A stretch of 64,000 nucleotides of DNA from Nocardioides sp. BGMRC 2183 (GCA_008123405.1 VSSA01000005.1:124001-188000); one strand, 5' to 3'; shown: positions 8,231-17,449, counted from the stretch's first letter. Notes: generated from the sequence alone by a model not told the origin. Numbers and translations are program-made.

Positions 8231-10585
8231 TCAGGCGCTGGTGGCGGGTTCGCTGGTCTGCTGGTCGGCGGCGTCGCGGTAGTGATCGGCGAGGTGGGGG
8301 CGGTGGAGGGTCTCGCCTTCGACGTCGATGTTGGGCAGGATCCGGTCCAGCCAGTTCGGGAGCCACCAGGCCTTCTCGCCCATCAGGTACATGAGGGCGG
8401 GGATGAGGCACATGCGGACCACGAAGGCCTCGAAGAAGACGGCGGCGGCGAGCGCGAAGCCCATGGACTGCAGGATCGGTTCGGGCAGGAACATGAAGCC
8501 GCCGAAGACGGAGATCATGATCAGTGCGGCTGCGGTGACGACGCGGGCGCTGTTGCGGAAGCCGTCGACGACGGCCTCGCGGTAGGAGGCGCCGTGCACG
8601 TGGGCTTCGCGGATCCGGGTGACGAGGAATACCTGGTAGTCCATGGCGAGGCCGAAGACCAGCCCGATCAGGAAGATCGGGATGAAGGGGATGATCGGCT
8701 GTCCGGCGAAGAGGCCGAAGGTGCCTTCTTGGAAGATCGCGACGGTGGCGCCGAGGGTGGCCATCACCGAGAGCAGGAAACCGAGGGTGGCGGTCAGCGG
8801 GACCAGGATGGATCGGAAGACGATCATCAGGATCAGGAACGCCAGCCCGATGACGACGCTGAGGTAGAGCGGAAGCGCGTCGGAGAGCTGCTGGGAGACG
8901 TCGGTCTGGATCGCGGTCAGGCCGGTGATCCCGATGGTGGTGTCGGTCTGGGCCTCGATGTCTTGCTGTGTGGCGCGCAGGTCGTCGAGAAGGTCCTCGG
9001 TGGCGGTGTCGTCGGGCCCGTGGGTCGGGGTGATCAGGACGAGGGCGCCGGTGCCGTCGGTGTTCATCACACCGAGCTGGGCGTTGGCCACGCCCTCGTG
9101 CTCGCTGGCCCAGGTGACGACCTGCTGGTACGCGGCCGGGCGTTCCTGCTCGGGGACGTCCCGGCCGTCGATGACGGTCAGCATCGGGGCCAGGCGGCCC
9201 TCGCCGAACGCGTCGTTGACCAGGTCGGCGGCCTTGCGCTGGGTGGTGTCGGTGGCGGCGGTGGAGTCGGAGGGGAAGGCCAGGTGCATGTCGGCGGCGG
9301 GGATGGCGAGCGCTCCGAGCGCGACGACGACGACCGCGGCGAACGCCCAGGGTGCGCGGCCGACCATGCGCGCCCATCGGGTGCCGCCATTGTCGACCTT
9401 GCCGGACGCGTCGTGCTTGGGGGTGGTGCGGCGGAACCGGAGCGCGAAGGTCTTGGACTTCAAGATGCCGGCGACAGCGGGGATGAGGGTGAGGGCGACC
9501 AGCACGGCGATGACCACCGTGGCTGCGGCGCCCCAGCCCATCGCGGCCAGGAACGGGATGCCGGTCAGGCTGAGCGCCGCCAGGGCGATGACGACGGTGA
9601 GGCCGGCGAACACGACCGCTGAGCCTGCGGTGCCGACGGCGGTGCCCATGGCCCCGGCCCGGTCGTCGGTGTGCTCGAGCTCGGTGCGGTAGCGGGCGAG
9701 GATGAACAGGGCGTAGTCGATGCCGACGCCGAGCCCGATCATGGTGGCCAGCAGCGGGGTGCTGGAGTCCAGCTCGGTGAACGCGGTCATTGCGGTGATG
9801 CCGGTGACGCCGAGCCCGACTCCGAGGCCGGCGGTCAGGATCGGCAGGCCGGCGGCGACCAGGGAGCCGAAGGTGAAGGCGAGCACGATCAGCGCGATGC
9901 CGACACCGATGAGCTCGGTGCTGACGCCGCCCTCGTCGCCGCCGGGGCCGGCCTCCATGCCGGAGCCGGTGACCTCGACCTGCAGCCCGTTGCCACGAGC
10001 GTCGTCGATCGCGTCGAGGACCTGCTCGCGGGTCTCTGGCTCGACGTCGGTGGTGGTCTCAACGTCGAAGGCGAAATCGATGATTCCCACCCGACCGTCC
10101 TCGGAGAGCGGGGAGAGAGCGGTCGCGTTCTCCTGTGCTCTCGCGCGGGCGGCCTCGACGTCACCGCCGGACTGCTCGGCGCGCTGGACGGCCATGTCGA
10201 CGATCTGCTGCTCCATCGCCGCCGACGCTTCGACCGGGCCGGCAAGCGGCTCGGTCGGCATCTGTGGCACCTGCTCGAGGTCGCTGACCAGGGCAGCGAT
10301 GCGGTCGGCGTACGGGTCGTCGGCCAGCTTCTCGCCCTCAGGCGCGGCCACGACGATCGACACTGCCGCCTCGTCGATGGCGCTGCCTGATCCGGGGAAC
10401 AGCTCCTGCTGCAGTTCGGTGGCCGTCTCCGAGGGGATGCCGGGGATGGAGAACTGGTCGGTCATCGGCTGGGACATGGTGGCCGCGACGGTCGCGACGC
10501 CGGTCAGGGCGAGCGCCCAGGCGAGCAGGACCAGGGGCCATCGTCGGAAGGCCGTTCGGCCGAGCCGGTACAAGATCGAAGCCAT
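8231..10585 (-). CDS. MMPL/RND family exporter
   Basis: This 784-residue protein has the duplicated MMPL architecture: one N-terminal helix, an extracytoplasmic domain, five helices, then the same again. The conserved motifs are GVGIDYALFILARYR in the first half and FGLAMDYQVFLVTRIRE in the second; the Asp-Tyr pairs are the family's proton-relay positions. The C-terminus is short and cytoplasmic. RBS GGAGAT precedes ATG 10585. It sits between the tetR gene and the MFS gene. MMPL proteins export lipids, siderophores or drugs; with the neighbouring MFS pump, resistance is the more likely role. Confidence 0.92.
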   Translation of the reverse strand: MASILYRLGRTAFRRWPLVLLAWALALTGVATVAATMSQPMTDQFSIPGIPSETATELQQELFPGSGSAIDEAAVSIVVAAPEGEKLADDPYADRIAALVSDLEQVPQMPTEPLAGPVEASAAMEQQIVDMAVQRAEQSGGDVEAARARAQENATALSPLSEDGRVGIIDFAFDVETTTDVEPETREQVLDAIDDARGNGLQVEVTGSGMEAGPGGDEGGVSTELIGVGIALIVLAFTFGSLVAAGLPILTAGLGVGLGVTGITAMTAFTELDSSTPLLATMIGLGVGIDYALFILARYRTELEHTDDRAGAMGTAVGTAGSAVVFAGLTVVIALAALSLTGIPFLAAMGWGAAATVVIAVLVALTLIPAVAGILKSKTFALRFRRTTPKHDASGKVDNGGTRWARMVGRAPWAFAAVVVVALGALAIPAADMHLAFPSDSTAATDTTQRKAADLVNDAFGEGRLAPMLTVIDGRDVPEQERPAAYQQVVTWASEHEGVANAQLGVMNTDGTGALVLITPTHGPDDTATEDLLDDLRATQQDIEAQTDTTIGITGLTAIQTDVSQQLSDALPLYLSVVIGLAFLILMIVFRSILVPLTATLGFLLSVMATLGATVAIFQEGTFGLFAGQPIIPFIPIFLIGLVFGLAMDYQVFLVTRIREAHVHGASYREAVVDGFRNSARVVTAAALIMISVFGGFMFLPEPILQSMGFALAAAVFFEAFVVRMCLIPALMYLMGEKAWWLPNWLDRILPNIDVEGETLHRPHLADHYRDAADQQTSEPATSA

Positions 10586-10702
10586 CGGGGGATCTCCAAG
10601 CGTGTGTGTCGGCGCACCGACGAGCGGGAACTGGGTGTGCTGATCAGCGCCGCGACGCCATTGGACGTGCGGACGAGATGGAGGTGGTGGGGTGTCGGCG
10701 GG

Positions 10703-11266
10703 CTAGTCGAAGAGCGCCTCTGCGCCATCGAAGGCAGCCAGATAGCAGGCGGCGAAACTCGACGTCGGATCCTCGACATACGCATCGAGGGCGAGGTCGA
10801 ACAGCGCCAGGATCACCGTCGCAGCGGCGCGCGCACGAAGCTCGTCGAAACCGTCCTCGCGCTCCAGGATCGCGTCGGTGAAGTACCCCGCGACCACGGC
10901 GAACTTGTCGTGCATTGCCTTGTGCAGACGAGCTTCGGAAGCGATCAGGCGCCGCAAACGTTGCCAGTCCTCCGGCGCGACGCCCTTGCTCTGCAGCACC
11001 GGGGTGAGCACGGCTCGTACGTCGTCGGCGAGACGCCCCGTGGGGCCGCCCGCGCGGAACTCGTCCAATCGGGCCGGGTTCGGTGTGGGAGGAGCACCAA
11101 GTACCGCGTCGAGCTTGCCATCGACGTAGTTGAACAGCGTGCGGCGGGAGACGCCGGCGGCGGCGGCGACCTCGTCCATGGTGAAGCCGTCCAGCCCCCG
11201 CTCCTCCGTCAGGTCCTGCGCGGAGCGGACGATGCGAGCCGCCGTACGTCGACGAGTCGCAGACAT
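10703..11266 (-). CDS. TetR family repressor of the efflux operon
   Basis: This 187-residue protein has an N-terminal TetR helix-turn-helix: TMDEVAAAAGVSRRTLFNYV, roughly residues 28-47. The C-terminal ligand domain is helical and unspecific. The start is the ATG at 11266, where the TetR homology begins; reading further upstream to 11800 gives a sequence with no family likeness. There is no good ribosome site, and the start codon lies at the edge of an inverted repeat that looks like its own operator, so the mRNA may be nearly leaderless. It is the first gene of the leftward tetR-mmpL-MFS-SDR operon, 117 bases before the MMPL gene. Confidence 0.9.
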   Translation of the reverse strand: MSATRRRTAARIVRSAQDLTEERGLDGFTMDEVAAAAGVSRRTLFNYVDGKLDAVLGAPPTPNPARLDEFRAGGPTGRLADDVRAVLTPVLQSKGVAPEDWQRLRRLIASEARLHKAMHDKFAVVAGYFTDAILEREDGFDELRARAAATVILALFDLALDAYVEDPTSSFAACYLAAFDGAEALFD

Positions 11267-11316
11267 TGCACTTTCGCTCACAAGTGCAAGTATTGCACTC
11301 TGCCGTAAAAGTGCAA
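11266..11316. promoter_or_regulatory. Twin TetR operators overlapping the tetR start
   Basis: Two inverted repeats share half-site TTGCACT/AGTGCAA. The first is TTGCACTT (11266-11273) with AAGTGCAA (11282-11289), spacer 8. The second is TTGCACT (11293-11299) with AGTGCAA (11310-11316), spacer 10. Their centres are 27 bp apart. The first touches the tetR start codon. Palindromes of this size directly before a tetR gene are typical of autoregulatory operators. The half-site was not noticed in the tetR-mmpL gap. Confidence 0.75.
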
Positions 11317-11561
11317 ACACAAGGGGTTCGGCGGAGCGGTCCGACCGGCGGCTCGCATGGCACCGCGCCCCCGTCCCACGGTTGGGACACCCAGGCCGAC
11401 GTCGACTTCCAGGGCGACCTATACAGCATCGAAGTCGGGCTGCTGCGCGATCCGATGACAGAACGCCCGGCCACTCGCGGCAACGACGAGGCGGCCACCG
11501 AGGCGCTGCAATCTGGGCGGAGTTCACGCGATGGCGGCCTCGCCGTGGTGCCGGATGGCGG
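11317..11561. other. Spacer between tetR operators and integrase 3' end
   Basis: These 245 bases have no gene I can support. An open plus-strand frame crosses it, but its ATG lies inside the operator, it has no ribosome site, and the translation resembles no family. It may hold the tetR promoter and remnants of an older insertion. Confidence 0.4.
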
Positions 11562-12476
11562 TTAGACGCCGGCGACGTAAGCGGTAAGGAAGTGGACCCC
11601 GTGACGGTCGAGGTTCCCGCGGGCGCGGTCATAGTGCTCGGTTGTCCGAGGGTCCGCGTGCCGAGCGAGGATCTGCGCATCGCGCAGCGGGACACCAGCG
11701 TCCAGGGCGTTGGTGATCGCTGCGTGCCGCAGCGAGTGCGGGCTGATGTGTCTGGGGATGCCTGCGGCCTCCGCGATGCGGGCGACCATCCGGTAAGCAT
11801 CGCGTCGGTCGATTGGATTGCATGAGACTGGTCGCAGGATCAGCGGGCCCTCGGTTCGTCCGCCCCGACATGCCTCGAGCACTCGGAGCACGGGGACGGT
11901 CACGGGCATCGTGGCCGGCTTGTTGCCCTTTCCTACTAGGCGCAGGACCCGGTGGCCGCGCAGCGTCTCGGCGTAGTCCTCGATCCGCACCGCGGCCGCC
12001 TCAGAGGCACGTAGTGCGTTGACGCCGAGCAGGTAGGCCAGGGCGCCGTGATGAACGGTGAGGGTGTGAGCGACTTGCAGGAAACGAATCATCTCGAGCC
12101 GGTCCAGCCCCTGGGTGCGGGACTCGTCTCGGTGCACCTTTGGTAGCCGTGCGTAGACCGCCGGATCGGAGGGGATGAGGCCGTCTATGTGGGCGAAGCG
12201 GAAGAATCCTCGGATGCCGTGCATCATCGTGGTCACCGAGGAGTCCATCAGCCCGGACTCGGTGAGGCCGCGGATGAACAGTTCGACGTGTGCTCGTTGG
12301 ATTCCGATCAGCGGGTCCAGCCCGCTGGTCTCGCACCAGCTGAACCAGCGTCGCAGCTGGTAGGCGTACAGGGTGTGCGTGTGGCCGGAGTATCGGGCCA
12401 GATAGGACACCGCTGCGAGCTGTGCGGGCGTCATCGTGGTCGGCTGGAAGGGCATCAACTCGGTCGAGTCGGACAT
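11562..12476 (-). CDS. Tyrosine recombinase/integrase
   Basis: This 304-residue recombinase has a SAM-like core-binding domain (about 12-115) and a catalytic domain. The active-site set is complete: Arg156 (NALRASEAA), Lys in VGKGNK (183 or 186), His247 and Arg250 (PHSLRHA), His273 (ARHADPRT) and Tyr282 (TEHYDRA). The ATG at 12476 has GAGG about 9 bases upstream; a GTG three codons earlier is possible. The gene follows gajB on the same strand, separated by nested inverted repeats. Similar compact integrases move between actinobacterial elements. It may have brought in the cargo rather than integrate the whole element. Confidence 0.9.
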   Translation of the reverse strand: MSDSTELMPFQPTTMTPAQLAAVSYLARYSGHTHTLYAYQLRRWFSWCETSGLDPLIGIQRAHVELFIRGLTESGLMDSSVTTMMHGIRGFFRFAHIDGLIPSDPAVYARLPKVHRDESRTQGLDRLEMIRFLQVAHTLTVHHGALAYLLGVNALRASEAAAVRIEDYAETLRGHRVLRLVGKGNKPATMPVTVPVLRVLEACRGGRTEGPLILRPVSCNPIDRRDAYRMVARIAEAAGIPRHISPHSLRHAAITNALDAGVPLRDAQILARHADPRTTEHYDRARGNLDRHGVHFLTAYVAGV

Positions 12477-12560
12477 GGGGATCACCTCACGCGGCGATCT
12501 CTGGACCGAGCCTCTTGCCCCGCTCGCCGCTCACGCGGCGAGGCAACGAACCCATCGACG

Positions 12561-12621
12561 CTAGTTCACAGCTGCGTCGGCAGGCGGCGGAATGTCGCAC
12601 GTTCCGCCGGATACGAACTAG
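12561..12621. repeat. Nested inverted repeats at the gajB stop / integrase leader
   Basis: Outer arms CTAGTTC (12561-12567) and GAACTAG (12615-12621) enclose inner arms GGCGGAA (12586-12592) and TTCCGCC (12602-12608) with a 9-base loop. The right outer arm overlaps the gajB stop codon. The inner hairpin could be a terminator for gajB, though no T-tract follows. Because it lies just upstream of a tyrosine recombinase gene, a recombinase binding or crossover site is an alternative. Confidence 0.5.
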
Positions 12622-14525
12622 CCCATCCTGACTGACACAACCCCCGCTGCTTCGAGCTGTCCGTACAAGTCGGCGATGCGACCCCGGGAGCCACGCTGGT
12701 CGCAACTGGTGAAGATCAGGCGCTCGGACGCGCGGGACATACCGACGAAGAAGGTCATCGTCGACTCGACAGTGTCCCGCGAATGCGCCCACCACTGGTC
12801 GCCATCGAGACCGATGAAGAACACGGTGTGGTACTCCAAACCCTTGCTTCTATGGATTGTCATCAGTGGCACAGCGTCTTCAACTAAGAAGGCGGGAGCG
12901 ACGTCGTCCCACTTCTCGACGCGCTTCATGGCCCACGCGAGGCGGAGCTTAAAGGCCTCAAACCGTTCGTCGATGTCTTCTGCCCTGTCGGCGAACACCC
13001 GCTTTCCAGCGGCCTCTTCCAGGTGGAGGAATCCGGCTAGCTGGCTAGCGAGCGCCTCCGCGGCTTCGTCCGTGTCTGCCGTATCACGGCCCACGTCACT
13101 CAACGGCCTTGCCGCGAACCAAGCGCGGAGCGAGCTCAGGAAGTCAGAGAGCTCGTCGTCTAAGCGACTGCCGACCTCTCGTGTGAAGCTCTCGGGCCGC
13201 GCCCTGGTGAGTGTTGCAGTGACTGCCCGCCAGGTTTCGGGTTGACCTCCGCGGGATGCGCCGAGCCGCACCAAGCCGACGAGAAGCTCGACTAGGTCGT
13301 CCTTGAGGATGTCCCCGAGCTTCAAGACCCCAATGGTTGCGTCATCGTTGCGTACCGACAGCCCCTGCTCACCGAATGCTGTGGCAAGTTCGGGCTCAAG
13401 ATCTGCCACCTGCTGTCGGGCAATAAGAGCGTACTGCGAGGGCGCCCGGCCACTGCCCTCGATGTCGGCGGCGATCCAGGCCGCCACGGTTCGAGCTTCA
13501 CGAGTTGTGGTCGAAAAGTCCCAGGCTTGGACGGGCGCGACCCCATCTTCGACGCTGATGACTTGCGAGATCTGCGGGAGGGCAGCGGTGTTGAGCCGCT
13601 GTGCGAACTTGTGTTGAAGGTCTACGAGCTCTTGGCGGGAACGGAAGTTCTGCTGGAGCTCGAACTGGACGTTGGTGTAGTCGGCCGCGAACTGGGCGAA
13701 CGCGTTCGGGAGCGCGCCGGCCCATCCCATGATGCGTTGCTTGTCATCCCCGACGACAGTGACCGTGGTCGACGCGGGCGGGAACACGGATGCAAGGAAC
13801 GTGTACTGGGCGTAGGTGGTGTCTTGGAACTCGTCGACGAAGACGTAGGGGTAGGTGACCCTGAGCGCCTGCTGCAATTGGGAGCTCGAGCGGACGATGA
13901 GCTCAGCGAGCCGATTCAGCATGATGAAGTCGAGGATTGGTGCGCCATTTCGTTGGTACCTCTGCCGCCACCATTCGCTGACCGCATACTCGGTGCCAGT
14001 TGTCGGGTCGGTCGGCGCTGCCTGCAGGGGCCTGGGACCAACGATGTCGCTTAGGAACCTTGCCGGCGGCAACCGGAAGACCTCGTCCCGGAACTCGGCG
14101 GGCGCCGCTTGCGCAGTGTCGGTTAGGAAGGCCTGGACCTCCCGGGGGCGAGGGAACGAGATGCGGTATTCATCGCTCATCGCCCAGGGCGTGGGCAGCA
14201 GCGAGCGGAACCGGTCGACGAGCGACTTGGTGAAGGCGTCGAACGTCATGGAGGCGAACCGGTCGACCTGCTCGGGCACGCGTTCCTTGATCCGATCACG
14301 AAGGTTGCGGGCAGCGTCCTTTTTGAACGAGATGGCGAGAATCTGCTGCGGGGCTCGACACTTTCCGGTCTCGAGCAAGAAACTCGCACGCTGTGCGAGG
14401 AACTCAGTCTTCCCCGCACCCGGCCCGGCGGTCACGGCCGCGGAGTCAGCGAATAGCGCATCCCGGGCGGCGTCCTCGAGACGCTCGATGCCGCGGGGTT
14501 CCCACTGCTCAGGCGTCACCCTCAC
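12618..14525 (-). CDS. gajB: Gabija protein GajB-like, UvrD/PcrA-family helicase
   Basis: This 635-residue SF1A helicase shows all core motifs: Q-motif region near EQWEPRGIERL, motif I TAGPGAGKTEFLAQ (32-45), motif II YVFVDEFQDTTYAQ, motif III VTVVGDDKQRIMGWAG, motif IV QQNFRSRQELV, motif V TIHRSKGLEYHTVFFIGLDG and motif VI FVGMSRASERLIFT. Its GTG start overlaps the stop of the OLD-family nuclease gene (GTGA). An OLD nuclease followed by a UvrD-like helicase is the Gabija antiphage pair; in that system GajB senses DNA ends or nucleotide depletion with GajA. The protein is longer than the roughly 500 residues of well-known GajB. The assignment rests on family and gene pairing. Confidence 0.85.
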   Translation of the reverse strand: MRVTPEQWEPRGIERLEDAARDALFADSAAVTAGPGAGKTEFLAQRASFLLETGKCRAPQQILAISFKKDAARNLRDRIKERVPEQVDRFASMTFDAFTKSLVDRFRSLLPTPWAMSDEYRISFPRPREVQAFLTDTAQAAPAEFRDEVFRLPPARFLSDIVGPRPLQAAPTDPTTGTEYAVSEWWRQRYQRNGAPILDFIMLNRLAELIVRSSSQLQQALRVTYPYVFVDEFQDTTYAQYTFLASVFPPASTTVTVVGDDKQRIMGWAGALPNAFAQFAADYTNVQFELQQNFRSRQELVDLQHKFAQRLNTAALPQISQVISVEDGVAPVQAWDFSTTTREARTVAAWIAADIEGSGRAPSQYALIARQQVADLEPELATAFGEQGLSVRNDDATIGVLKLGDILKDDLVELLVGLVRLGASRGGQPETWRAVTATLTRARPESFTREVGSRLDDELSDFLSSLRAWFAARPLSDVGRDTADTDEAAEALASQLAGFLHLEEAAGKRVFADRAEDIDERFEAFKLRLAWAMKRVEKWDDVAPAFLVEDAVPLMTIHRSKGLEYHTVFFIGLDGDQWWAHSRDTVESTMTFFVGMSRASERLIFTSCDQRGSRGRIADLYGQLEAAGVVSVRMG

Positions 14526-16474
14526 GAGTGCCCCAGTGCGTCGGCGATACGGTCGAGCAGAGGGCCAAGCGGCTTCGGGGGGTTCGCCAGCTCCCCGTCC
14601 GACAACTGGGTCATCGCCCGAAGGTGCGTGCTCGGCTTTGAGTTCGTCAGGAAGAGGTATCGGTACCAGCGAAACAACTCGTCAAACCTAGGGTCTTTCC
14701 AGTACTCCGCTGCCGGCAGTGCCTTCTTGTCACCTAGCACGGCGTCCCGGGCATCTGTGCTCTGAGGACCCTTCGCACCTGCGCCGAGGTTGGTTGTGTA
14801 GGCCTTCTCGAAGGCTGCGAGAAGGGACCAGTCCAGGTCCAGCGGGATGGAAAAGAAGACGTCCCACTGCTCAAGATGCTTGAGCCACACCTTGATCTGA
14901 GACCTATTGAGGTCCTTCAGGTCCGGAGCCGAGTCGTAGCCTGCTATGCCTGCGTACGGGTCGATGCCCAGGTCTTCCAGCTGGTCGCACACATTTTTGA
15001 TACGGCCCTCGCCACCACCGTCTCGGCCATAGTCCAGGTCGAGGAGCGTGGCATGAGGAATGTCGAGTTGGCGAAGAAGCTTCCAGAAATGGTTCGTGTG
15101 TCGGCCTCCGAGCGGGACCATGGCGACGAACGACTGATCGATGTGCAGTCCCCGCGCGGAGGCGAGCCTGGGAATGACAAGCTCTTCGGAATCACCTTCG
15201 CCGAGGACGACGAACCTGGCGAAGTAGAGCTCGGGGTGCGCACGGACGGCTTCACGAACGTACTTGCCTTCGTCACTTGCCTTTGGTGGGAGCGCAATCC
15301 TGCGGACTGTGGTGGTGCGGGTTGCCGGGTCGAGCCGGAAGTAGCGCACGCGTTCGGGCTTAATCCGCGACATAACGCTTGCTGAGTGGCTCGAGATGAG
15401 CGCCTGGGCGCGTCCGGACCCCGCGACGTCAATCAGCTGCTGGACGACGCGGGAAAGGTAGAAGGGCGCGAGGTTGTTCTCGGGCTCCTCCAAGGCAAGC
15501 AGTGTGAGGGTAGGAAGGGTCGCGCTCGACATATCGAACTTGTCGTCGTGGGTGCCGGCAGCGATCTCTGCCTCAAGGTCGAGGGCGGCGGCGGTGAGCG
15601 CGATGTGCAGAAGTGACTGCTGTCCGTCGCTCAGCTCTCGAGCCGGCCGTGGTCGGCCGGTCACTGAGGGCTCGAAGAACATCGCGGCACCGGTGACCAG
15701 CTCACCGATGTCTCCGCTCATGGGTTGAAGATTCGGATTCTGATCCAGCCCAAGGTGATGGAGGCCCTGCCACCGACTCGTGATCGCGTCCGTCACGGTC
15801 TGGACAACTTCCTCCTGTTGAAACTCGGCGACGAGGTCCGAGGCGGCAATGTCGACGTGTTCACGGAAATTGTCAGACCACAGGGCGGCGCTCCATACCC
15901 GCCCTCGAAGGAAGGCACTGACCTGGCGTACGCCGTCTCGCGTCGCCGGTACGTAGACCATCTGGATTCGGTTGCGGTCGGCGCCGCGGAGCTCAACCCA
16001 CTTGTCGTCGTACTTCTCCTCGGCGGTGTAAACCACGCGTCGGCTGACCTCGACGGTTCCGTTGACTGACCCGTCGTCGACCCACGTTGCCTCGAGAACG
16101 ATGCGGAGCTTTAGGACGCCGTCGTCGGCGTCGGCAGTCATCTGGGCGAAGAACTCGGGAACGCTGAGGGCCGCCGTCGGGTCCCCCGCACCGCTGCTGT
16201 TTAGCTCGGGGAACGCGAACACCGCTTCGACGGTGAGAGTGCGGGAGGTCGGCGCGGTCGCCGGCGTCTCGTCGTGCGGCACGTGGAAGTCCTCGGCCCG
16301 AACCTGCCGTTGCTCCGCTACGACGCTGAAGAGCCGCAGGAGCGCCTGGCAAGCGGCCGTCTTCCCCGCGGCATTCGCGCCGAGGAACGTGGTCAGCCGG
16401 CGACTGAACGTCAGCGTTGTGGGGTCTGGACCAAAGGACTGGAAGTTACGGATTGTGAGCTTCTCCAGGTACAA
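14522..16474 (-). CDS. gajA: Gabija protein GajA-like, OLD-family ATPase with TOPRIM nuclease domain
   Basis: This 650-residue protein has an ABC-type ATPase with Walker A LGANAAGKTA (31-40), signature LSDGQQS (281-287), Walker B LTLLALEEPE (323-332) and switch His in SSHSAS (361-366). A TOPRIM domain follows: GEGDSEE (425-431) supplies the acidic cluster and LLDLDYG (477-483) the DxD. This is the class 2 OLD layout of GajA, which cuts DNA when nucleotide levels fall in the Gabija system. The start is TTG 16474 with GGAGGGG upstream; the first residues MYLEKLTIRNFQSF match the family N-terminus. It is first in a two-gene operon with gajB. Confidence 0.86.
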   Translation of the reverse strand: MYLEKLTIRNFQSFGPDPTTLTFSRRLTTFLGANAAGKTAACQALLRLFSVVAEQRQVRAEDFHVPHDETPATAPTSRTLTVEAVFAFPELNSSGAGDPTAALSVPEFFAQMTADADDGVLKLRIVLEATWVDDGSVNGTVEVSRRVVYTAEEKYDDKWVELRGADRNRIQMVYVPATRDGVRQVSAFLRGRVWSAALWSDNFREHVDIAASDLVAEFQQEEVVQTVTDAITSRWQGLHHLGLDQNPNLQPMSGDIGELVTGAAMFFEPSVTGRPRPARELSDGQQSLLHIALTAAALDLEAEIAAGTHDDKFDMSSATLPTLTLLALEEPENNLAPFYLSRVVQQLIDVAGSGRAQALISSHSASVMSRIKPERVRYFRLDPATRTTTVRRIALPPKASDEGKYVREAVRAHPELYFARFVVLGEGDSEELVIPRLASARGLHIDQSFVAMVPLGGRHTNHFWKLLRQLDIPHATLLDLDYGRDGGGEGRIKNVCDQLEDLGIDPYAGIAGYDSAPDLKDLNRSQIKVWLKHLEQWDVFFSIPLDLDWSLLAAFEKAYTTNLGAGAKGPQSTDARDAVLGDKKALPAAEYWKDPRFDELFRWYRYLFLTNSKPSTHLRAMTQLSDGELANPPKPLGPLLDRIADALGHS

Positions 16475-16756
16475 CCAAACCCCTCCACCCGCTCGGCGCG
16501 CTGCGCTGCAACGTGCGATCCCCGCCGGGCAGCCTACGAGAACCCGGGTCGGCTCGCGCGCCTTTGGCTAAGCCTCCCGTGTCCTGGCCCGAAACTCAGG
16601 GACCGGCGCGTCCAGGGCCTGCGCGCGAGGACGGAGCGACCCGTTGTCCGACGCTATGCTCGACATTGAAGCGAAAATGCGCGAATCATGTGCCACACTA
16701 AAGACATTGGTCCTGGCCGATCCGTGGTCCCGGACGCGGCTTCAGGAGACTTGCTG

Positions 16757-17449
16757 ATGATTCCGGACTCGCCCGCCCAAGCTCTCGATCGTCATGCTTC
16801 CGGCCTCCGTGAGCTCGTTGTGAGGGTCGTGCGCGACCGGCACGAGCGGTTCGCAGAGGCTCATCAGGTCTCCGAATCGCGGTACGCGATGGGATTCGGC
16901 AGCCAGTGGCGCGATTTGCTCGACGACACCCACGAGGCGGTGACCAGGTTCGGTTTCGCGTCGTTCAAGTTGCTGCCTGCCGGGTACAAGTTGCCCGTCG
17001 TGAACGACTGCTTGATCTATGTCTGGCGCATCCCCGATAACCCCGATGCAGTGAGTGATTTCGCGTCGAGCCCGACTCGGAGGAACGGCTTCGTTGCAGC
17101 GCCGCCCGACGCCACGCTGTTCGAGCCATCCTTCGCAGATCAAAGCGAGCCCGACGAAGACCCTGTTGACGAGGGTGAGATTGAGAGGGTTGTCCGGTCG
17201 CTCGGCGGCGCGATGCCTGTCGTGCTTGTCATGGTCGAGTCGACTCCGCGCCTGTTGCAGTCCATTCAGTGGGCGGTCGCCGTCCTGGACGAGGAAGGCA
17301 ATCTCGTGCTTCGCGGGCATGAGTGCATCTGGGATACGGAGCTCAGCGGGGGCTCGGAATTGTCCTCCGTGGAGTCGTTCGATAGCGGTGCGCCGGCTGT
17401 CCCCGTCGTGGAGCTGCAGGAGCAGGAGAGGCCAGTCCCGGATGCGTGA
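16757..17449 (+). CDS. Unrecognised protein coupled to the XRE/ImmA-IrrE gene
   Basis: This 230-residue soluble protein begins with a helical region (residues 1-60), a middle part containing FGFASFKLLPAGYKLPVVND, an acidic segment (SEPDEDPVDEGEIE), then a beta-rich part and a C-terminal tail rich in Glu and Pro. AGGAGA stands 8 bases before ATG 16757; a longer start at 16688 lacks such a site. Its stop lies 8 bases inside the next gene, so the two are coupled. It is divergent from gajA across 282 bases. No family is recognised. In such pairs the partner of an IrrE-like regulator is often its substrate, an antitoxin or an effector. Confidence 0.75.
   Translation: MIPDSPAQALDRHASGLRELVVRVVRDRHERFAEAHQVSESRYAMGFGSQWRDLLDDTHEAVTRFGFASFKLLPAGYKLPVVNDCLIYVWRIPDNPDAVSDFASSPTRRNGFVAAPPDATLFEPSFADQSEPDEDPVDEGEIERVVRSLGGAMPVVLVMVESTPRLLQSIQWAVAVLDEEGNLVLRGHECIWDTELSGGSELSSVESFDSGAPAVPVVELQEQERPVPDA

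Noticed and set aside
11266-11565. Plus-strand frame starting in the tetR operator
   Set aside because: ATG lies in the palindrome, no ribosome site, and the sequence resembles nothing; coding is not supported.
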